Position numbers and translations under genes: made by a program
Shown here: piece after piece, positions 59,925-64,000 of the stretch
Numbering within the stretch: position 1 is the first letter of the stretch
How the letters are laid out: the number at the start of each line of letters is the position of its first letter
Source: Budorcas taxicolor
Lineage: Eukaryota; Chordata; Mammalia; Artiodactyla; Bovidae
Assembly: GCF_023091745.1 (NCBI RefSeq)
Contig: NW_026292692.1
Coordinates: 1 to 64,000, forward strand
Direction of reading: 5' to 3'
DNA length: 64,000 bases
Notes under the pieces: model-generated
The model's database searches: none
What the model was told of the DNA's origin: nothing
The model's input: the letters and a program-made list of their open reading frames with translations, nothing else

Positions 59925-60739
59925 TTGGTGCAAATCAAGAAGTTCCCTGACATACCCGTCTCCACTCGAGAGGAATCACGAGGGTCCCGCCCACATCCAG
60001 AGGAGCCCCGTTTCCGATTCGTAGCTCGAGATGAGGGATCTTTCCCTGCTTCGTCGGGAAAGAGTTCCCGGCGTTCCCCTCGCATCTCAAGAGGAGGCCC
60101 TCTCAACAGGAACGGCGAGAGGAACTCCAGGGTCGTGCCACCATTCCAAGAGTCCCCCAGATGTCTCAGTCCATTCCAGAGGAACCTCTTTTCCCTTCAC
60201 CGGCTCGTCTTTCACGCCGAGGATCGACTCACACCAAGGTGGCACGTGGCACAGCCCTGTGGGAAAGCCTCGTGGGAAAGCCTCGAGGGACAGCCTCGAG
60301 GGAAAGCCACAGATCCCTTGATCCACGTGACAGGAAGCGTGACACTACTGCTGCAGCTCGGGAGGAAAGCGCACGTGCATGCCCCCACTCGAGACGAGGC
60401 CTGACTCCCCTGGGGAGACTCAGAAGCACCCCAAGATCCATGGCAACACTGGAGAGGAATCCTCAGGTTCCGGCCCCGACTCCACACAAGGACTGAGGCC
60501 GCGGCATGGACGGGAGAGGAATCCCGAGAGGTCCCCTAGCACCTCGCATGGGGACGGGCCTTTCCTGAGGCCACCAGAGCGGGTCCCTGAGGTCCCCGTC
60601 GTAACTCGAGAAGACCTGCCGCAACTCGAGAAAATCCAGGAGGTTCTCCCCTCCAGGCGAGATGAGGCCCATTTCCGCTGAGGCGTCTCGAGGCTGATCA
60701 CACCTCACCTCTGGAACTTCGAAAGGGTCCTTCACACCC
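59925..60739 (+). repeat. Satellite unit U74, class R, 815 bp
   Basis: Private loss in GGGATCTTTCC near 60,039, followed by TTCCCCTCGC, an F-type base. Tail GGGGACGGGCC. Confidence 0.92.
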
Positions 60740-61554
60740 TTGGTGCAAATCAAGAAGTTCCCTGACATACCCGTCTCCACTCGAGAGGAATCACGAGGGT
60801 CCCGCCCACATCCAGAGGAGCCCCGTTTCCGATTCGTAGCTCGAGATGAGGGATCCTTTCCCTGCTTCGTCGGGAAAGAGTTCCCGGCGTTCCCGTCGCA
60901 TCTCAAGAGGAGGCCCTCTCAACAGGAACGGCGAGAGGAACTCCAGGGTCGTGCCACCATTCCAAGAGTCCCCCAGATGTCTCAGTCCATTCCAGAGGAA
61001 CCTCTTTTCCCTTCACCGGCTCGTCTTTCACGCCGAGGATCGACTCACACCAAGGTGGCACGTGGCACAGCCCTGTGGGAAAGCCTCGTGGGAAAGCCTC
61101 GAGGGACAGCCTCAAGGGAAAGCCACAGATCCCTTGATCCACGTGACAGGAAGCGTGACACTACTGCTGCAGCTCGGGAGGAAAGCGCACGTGCATGCCC
61201 CCACTCGAGACGAGGCCTGAATTCCCTGGGGAGACTCAGAAGCACCCCAATATCCATGGCAACACTGGAGAGGAATCCTCAGGTTCCGGCCCCGACTCCA
61301 CACAAGGACTGAGGCCGCGGCATGGACGGGAGAGGAATCCCGAGAGGTCCCCTAGCACCTCGCATGGGGACTGGCCTTTCCTGAGGCCACCAGAGCGGGT
61401 CCCTTAGGTCCCCGTCGTAACTCGAGAAGACCTGCCGCAACTCGAGAAAATCCAGGAGGTTCTCCCCTCCAGGCGAGATGAGGCCATTTTCTCTGAGACG
61501 TTTCGAGTCTGATCACACCTCACCTCTGGAACTTCGAAAGGGTCCTTCACACCC
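60740..61554 (+). repeat. Satellite unit U75, class R, 815 bp
   Basis: Private CCTCAAGGG, GAATTCCCTGG, CCAATATCCATGG and CCCTTAGGTCC. Tail CCATTTTCTCTGAG before the next P unit. Confidence 0.92.
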
Positions 61555-62370
61555 TTGGTGCAAATCAAGAAGTTCCCCGACATACCCGTCTCCACTCGAC
61601 AGGAATCACGAGGGTCCCGCCCACATCCAGAGGAGCCCCGTTTCCGCCTCGTAACTCGAGATGAGGGATCCTTTCCCTGCTTCGTCGGGAAAGAGTTCCC
61701 GGCGTTCCCGTCGCATCTCAAGAGGAGGCCCTCTCAACAGGAACGGCGAGAGGAACTCCAGGGTCGTGCCACCATTCCAAGAGTCCCCCAGATGTCTCAG
61801 TCCATTCCAGAGGAACCTCTTTTCCCTTCACCGGCTCGTCTTTCACGCCGAGGATCGACTCACACCAAGGTGGCACGTGGCACAGCCCTGTGGGAAAGCC
61901 TCGTGGGAAAGCCTCGAGGGACAGCCTCGAGGGAAAGCCACAGATCCCTTGATCCACGTGACAGGAAGCGTGACACTACTGCTGCAGCTCGGGAGGAAAG
62001 CGCACGTGCATGCCCCCACTCGAGACGAGGCCTGACTCCCCTGGGGAGACTCAGAAGCACCCCAAGATCCATGGCAACACTGGAGAGGAATCCTCAGGTT
62101 CCGGCCCCGATTCCACACAAGGACTGAGGCCCAGGTATGGACGGGAGAGGAATCACGAGAGGTCCCCTAGCAACTCGCATGGGGACGGGCCTTTCCTGAG
62201 GCCACCAGAGCGGGTCCCTGAGGTCCCCGTCGTAACTCGAGAAGACCTGCCGCAACTCGAGAAAATCCAGGAGGTTCTCCCCTCCAGGCGAGATGAGGCC
62301 CATTTCCGCTGAGGCGTCTCGAGGCTGATCACACCTCACCTCTGGAACTTCGAAAGGGTCCTTCACACCC
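61555..62370 (+). repeat. Satellite unit U76, class P, 816 bp
   Basis: P marks with the CAGGTATGG and GGGGACGGGCC tail; 1,631 bp before its sister U78. Confidence 0.92.
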
Positions 62371-62470
62371 TTGGTGCAAATCAAGAAGTTCCCTGACATA
62401 CCCGTCTCCACTCGAGAGGAATCACGAGGGTCCCGCCCACATCCAGAGGAGCCCCGTTTCCGATTCGTAG

Positions 62471-62655
62471 CTCGAGATGAGGGATCCTTTCCCTGCTTCG
62501 TCGGGAAAGAGTTCCCGGCGTTCCCGTCGCATCTCAAGAGGAGGCCCTCTCAACAGGAACGGCGAGAGGAACTCCAGGGTCGTGCCACCATTCCAAGAGT
62601 CCCCCAGATGTCTCAGTCCATTCCAGAGGAACCTCTTTTCCCTTCACCGGCTCGT
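62471..62655 (+). repeat. Internal ~31 bp subrepeats of the monomer (example in U77)
   Basis: Reading from the CTCGAGATGAG at 62,471, successive related segments start at 62,471, 62,502, 62,533, 62,563, 62,594 and 62,624, spacings of 31, 31, 30, 31 and 30. Each opens with a version of CGAGAGGA or CAAGAG followed by a pyrimidine-rich stretch. Related segments continue around the unit, for example GGGAGAGGAATCCCGAG. This fits descent of the monomer from a ~31 bp ancestral repeat, as known for ruminant satellite I. Confidence 0.75.
62502..62517. other. Dyad CGGGAA-AGAG-TTCCCG, present in most monomers (example in U77)
   Basis: Perfect 6 bp arms with a 4 base loop follow directly after a TTCGT. 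The same site gives the closest, though failing, resemblance to a CENP-B box in the monomer. Whether the dyad has any role is unknown. Confidence 0.6.
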
Positions 62656-62689
62656 CTTTCACGCCGAGGATCGACTCACACCAAGGTGG

Positions 62690-62824
62690 CACGTGGCACA
62701 GCCCTGTGGGAAAGCCTCGTGGGAAAGCCTCGAGGGACAGCCTCGAGGGAAAGCCACAGATCCCTTGATCCACGTGACAGGAAGCGTGACACTACTGCTG
62801 CAGCTCGGGAGGAAAGCGCACGTG
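62690..62824. promoter_or_regulatory. Three CACGTG E-box cores within one monomer (example in U77)
   Basis: CACGTG occurs at 62,690, 62,771 and 62,819. The same trio is seen in most units. Class G units lose the middle one (CCAGGTGAC) and several T units lose the third (GCAGGTGCG). These are core motifs only; binding by USF, MYC or a relative is not shown by sequence. Confidence 0.4.
62708..62759 (+). repeat. 13 bp minisatellite inside the monomer (four copies, example in U77)
   Basis: Four 13 bp copies lie end to end at 62,708, 62,721, 62,734 and 62,747: GGGAAAGCCTCGT, GGGAAAGCCTCGA, GGGACAGCCTCGA, GGGAAAGCCACAG. Short units elsewhere read straight from the second to the fourth copy, so the 802-804 bp class arises by loss of the third copy. 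Confidence 0.93.
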
Positions 62825-63185
62825 CATGCTCCCACTCGAGACGAGGCCTGACTCCCCTGGGGAGACTCAGAAGCACCCCAAGATCCATGGCAACACTGGA
62901 GAGGAATCCTCAGGTTCCGGCCCCGACTCCACACAAGGACTGAGGCCGGGGCATGGACGGGAGAGGAATCCCGAGAGGTCCCCTAGCACCTCGCATGGGG
63001 ACTGGCCTTTCCTGAGGCCACCAGAGCGGGTCCCTGAGGTCCCCGTCGTAACTCGAGAAGACCTGCCGCAACTCGAGAAAATCCAGGAGGTTCTCCCCTC
63101 CAGGCGAGATGAGGCCATTTTCTCTGAGACGTTTCGAGTCTGATCACACCTCACCTCTGGAACTTCGAAAGGGTTTTTCACACCC

Positions 63186-64000
63186 TTGGTGCAAATCAAG
63201 AAGTTCCCCGACATACCCGTCTCCACTCGACAGGAATCACGAGGGTCCCGCCCACATCCAGAGGAGCCCCGTTTCCGCCTCGTAACTCGAGATGAGGGAT
63301 CCTTTCCCTGCTTCGTCGGGAAAGAGTTCCCGGCGTTCCCGTCGCATCTCAAGAGGAGGCCCTCTCAACAGGAACGGCGAGAGGAACTCCAGGGTCGTGC
63401 CACCATTCCAAGAGTCCCCCAGATGTCTCAGTCCATTCCAGAGGAACCTCTTTTCCCTTCACCGGCTCGTCTTTCACGCCGAGGATCGACTCACACCAAG
63501 GTGGCACGTGGCACAGCCCTGTGGGAAAGCCTCGTGGGAAAGCCTCGAGGGACAGCCTCGAGGGAAAGCCACAGATCCCTTGATCCACGTGACAGGAAGC
63601 GTGACACTACTGCTGCAGCTCGGGAGGAAAGCGCACGTGCATGTCCCCACTCGAGACGAGGCCTGACTCCCCTGGGGAGACTCAGAAGCACCCCAAGATC
63701 CATGGCAACACTGGAGAGGAATCCTCAGGTTCCGGCCCCGATTCCACACAAGGACTGAGGCCCAGGTATGGACGGGAGAGGAATCACGAGAGGTCCCCTA
63801 GCAACTCGCATGGGGACGGGCCTTTCCTGAGGCCACCAGAGCGGGTCCCTGAGGTCCCCGTCGTAACTCGAGAAGACCTGCCGCAACTCGAGAAAATCCA
63901 GGAGGTTCTCCCCTCCAGGCGAGATGAGGCCCATTTCCGCTGAGGCGTCTCGAGGCTGATCACACCTCACCTCTGGAACTTCGAAAGGGTCCTTCACACC
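63186..64000 (+). repeat. Satellite unit U78, class P, 815 bp to the window edge
   Basis: P marks with the CAGGTATGG tail; private GCATGTCCCC near 63,644. The array continues past the window: the next unit start would fall at about 64,002. Confidence 0.92.

Larger units (their letters stand above)
56661..61554 (+). repeat. Hexamer repeat, copy 2 (4,894 bp)
   Basis: U70-U75 again span exactly 4,894 bp from P to P and end in the same GAGGCCATTTTCTCTGAG tail. Inner units are not all collinear with copy 1: a 2,447 bp shift fits several marks better (GGTCGTACCACC at about 55.24 and 57.69 kb). Confidence 0.72.
62371..63185 (+). repeat. Satellite unit U77, class R, 815 bp (reference unit for subfeatures)
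   Basis: CCGATTCG, GTTCCCTGACAT and the CCATTTTCTCTGAG tail. Private GCATGCTCCC, GGCCGGGGCATGG and GGGTTTTTCAC. A hand count gives about 49 CpG in 815 bp. Confidence 0.92.
1..64000 (+). repeat. Tandem satellite array, ~816 bp monomer (ruminant satellite I-like), 78 complete units plus one partial
   Basis: The same ~816 bp sequence recurs from end to end in one orientation, with no interruption by unique DNA, transposons or genes. Unit starts were phased on TTGGTGCAAATC or TTGCTGCAAATC. Lengths seen are mostly 816 or 815 bp, with 14 units of 802-804 bp that lack one 13 bp subrepeat. Units differ mainly by point substitutions and single-base indels, so neighbours are highly similar. Unit size, GC richness and ~31 bp internal periodicity fit the pecoran satellite I family (sheep and goat ~816-820 bp; cattle ~1.4 kb; deer ~0.8-1 kb). 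The structure is certain; the family name is inferred from remembered family properties. Role: centromeric or pericentromeric heterochromatin, not protein coding. Confidence 0.96.
49320..64000 (+). repeat. Array domain III: P/Q/R classes, trimer and hexamer periodicity (U61-U78)
   Basis: All 18 units are 815-816 bp and none has the 13 bp deletion. Class R (CCGATTCGTAGC) dominates, punctuated by P (ACTCGACAGGAATC) and Q. P units at U61, U64, U70, U76 and U78 are spaced 2,447, 4,894, 4,894 and 1,631 bp. A diagnostic one-base-shorter tail, GAGGCCATTTTCTCTGAG, ends U63, U69, U75 and U77, each just before a P unit. Confidence 0.87.

Noticed and set aside
62358..62372. Heat-shock element around GGAACTTCGAAAGG
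   Set aside because: GAA and TTC blocks are present but the spacing is one and zero bases instead of the required two, so it is not a valid nGAAnnTTCn array.
62681..62710. Pol III A-box-like TGGCACAGC
   Set aside because: It lies downstream of the B-box-like motif within the unit, the wrong order for an internal Pol III promoter, and the match is short enough to be chance.
557..63758. Recurrent open frames of 190, 162, 147, 124 and 100 codons on both strands in nearly every unit
   Set aside because: They recur because 816 is a multiple of three and the repeat is GC-rich with few stops. Similar-length frames exist in several frames of both strands at once. The 13 bp and 1 bp indels between units break them freely, and there is no codon-level conservation, Kozak context or known domain. 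I regard them as non-coding.
1..64000. A CRISPR array or prokaryotic repeat system
   Set aside because: The repeat unit is ~816 bp with no repeat-spacer structure, cas genes or prokaryotic genes. The whole unit is repeated, spacer included.
1..64000. Ribosomal DNA or tRNA/5S gene clusters
   Set aside because: No rRNA-like core sequences were recognised. The B-box-like element lacks a partner A box at the right distance and no tRNA fold was seen.
1..64000. Inserted transposable elements or a second satellite family
   Set aside because: No poly-A tracts, SINE or LINE sequence, or target-site duplications were seen. Every interval except the 37 bp patch aligns to the monomer.

Overview
The window is a single, uninterrupted tandem array of GC-rich satellite DNA. 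I see no gene, RNA gene, transposon or unique sequence. A monomer of about 816 bp (815-816 bp in most copies) is repeated head to tail in one orientation: 78 complete units (U1-U78, phased here on the recurring TTGGTGCAAATC/TTGCTGCAAATC) plus a partial unit at the left edge. The unit length, the high GC and CpG content and the internal subrepeats of about 31 bp fit the pecoran ruminant centromeric satellite I family (the 1.714/1.715 satellites of sheep, goat and cattle, and cervid satellite I). The roughly 816 bp unit matches the sheep/goat form better than the roughly 1.4 kb bovine unit. Calling it a sheep- or goat-type pericentromere or centromere is an inference from memory of the family; a deer is not excluded.

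The array falls into three domains. Domain I (1-16,026) is mostly 815 bp units of classes a, b, F, C and B, with blocks repeated at shifts of about 4.06 and 4.88 kb. Domain II (16,027-49,319) mixes 816 bp units with 803 bp units that lack one copy of an internal 13 bp minisatellite. It has clear higher-order order, T-B-C-D-E-F-(E or G), with periods of 5,673 and 5,685 bp, an expanded version of 7,296 bp, and duplications of 1,619 bp, 3,251 bp and one block displaced by 15,449 bp. Domain III (49,320-64,000) has no 13 bp-deleted units and is built from classes P, Q and R, with trimer (2,447 bp) and hexamer (4,894 bp) periodicities.

Class letters rest on diagnostic bases read directly: a (AACTCAAGAGG + ACTCAACAG); b (CTCAAGAGAGGCCC + CCATTTCACAGG); B (GAGGTTCGACTC + GCAGAGACCTG); C (TTTCAGCCTCG + CACTGGCTCG, 13 bp deletion); D (TTTCAGCCTCG, no deletion); E (CTTCTTCGGG, 13 bp deletion); F (CTCGAGGGGAATC, usually TTCCCCTCGC); G (GATGTTTCAGTCC, usually GGGATGCTTTCC); H (CCGCTTCG + AAGAGCCCCC); P (ACTCGACAGGAATC + CTCGTAACTCGAG); Q (GATGAGGAATCC + GCGTTCCTGTCG); R (CCGATTCGTAGC); T (GTGTAAATC + CCGTTCCAGAGG).

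Nothing here looks like a protein-based system. The interest lies in array evolution: readable unequal-crossover products, a minisatellite inside the monomer that creates length classes, and high CpG retention. One 3 kb stretch (about 46.2-49.26 kb) combines a cluster of homopolymer indels with a short non-satellite patch, right where the repeat family changes. That stretch should be treated as a possible assembly fault until checked.
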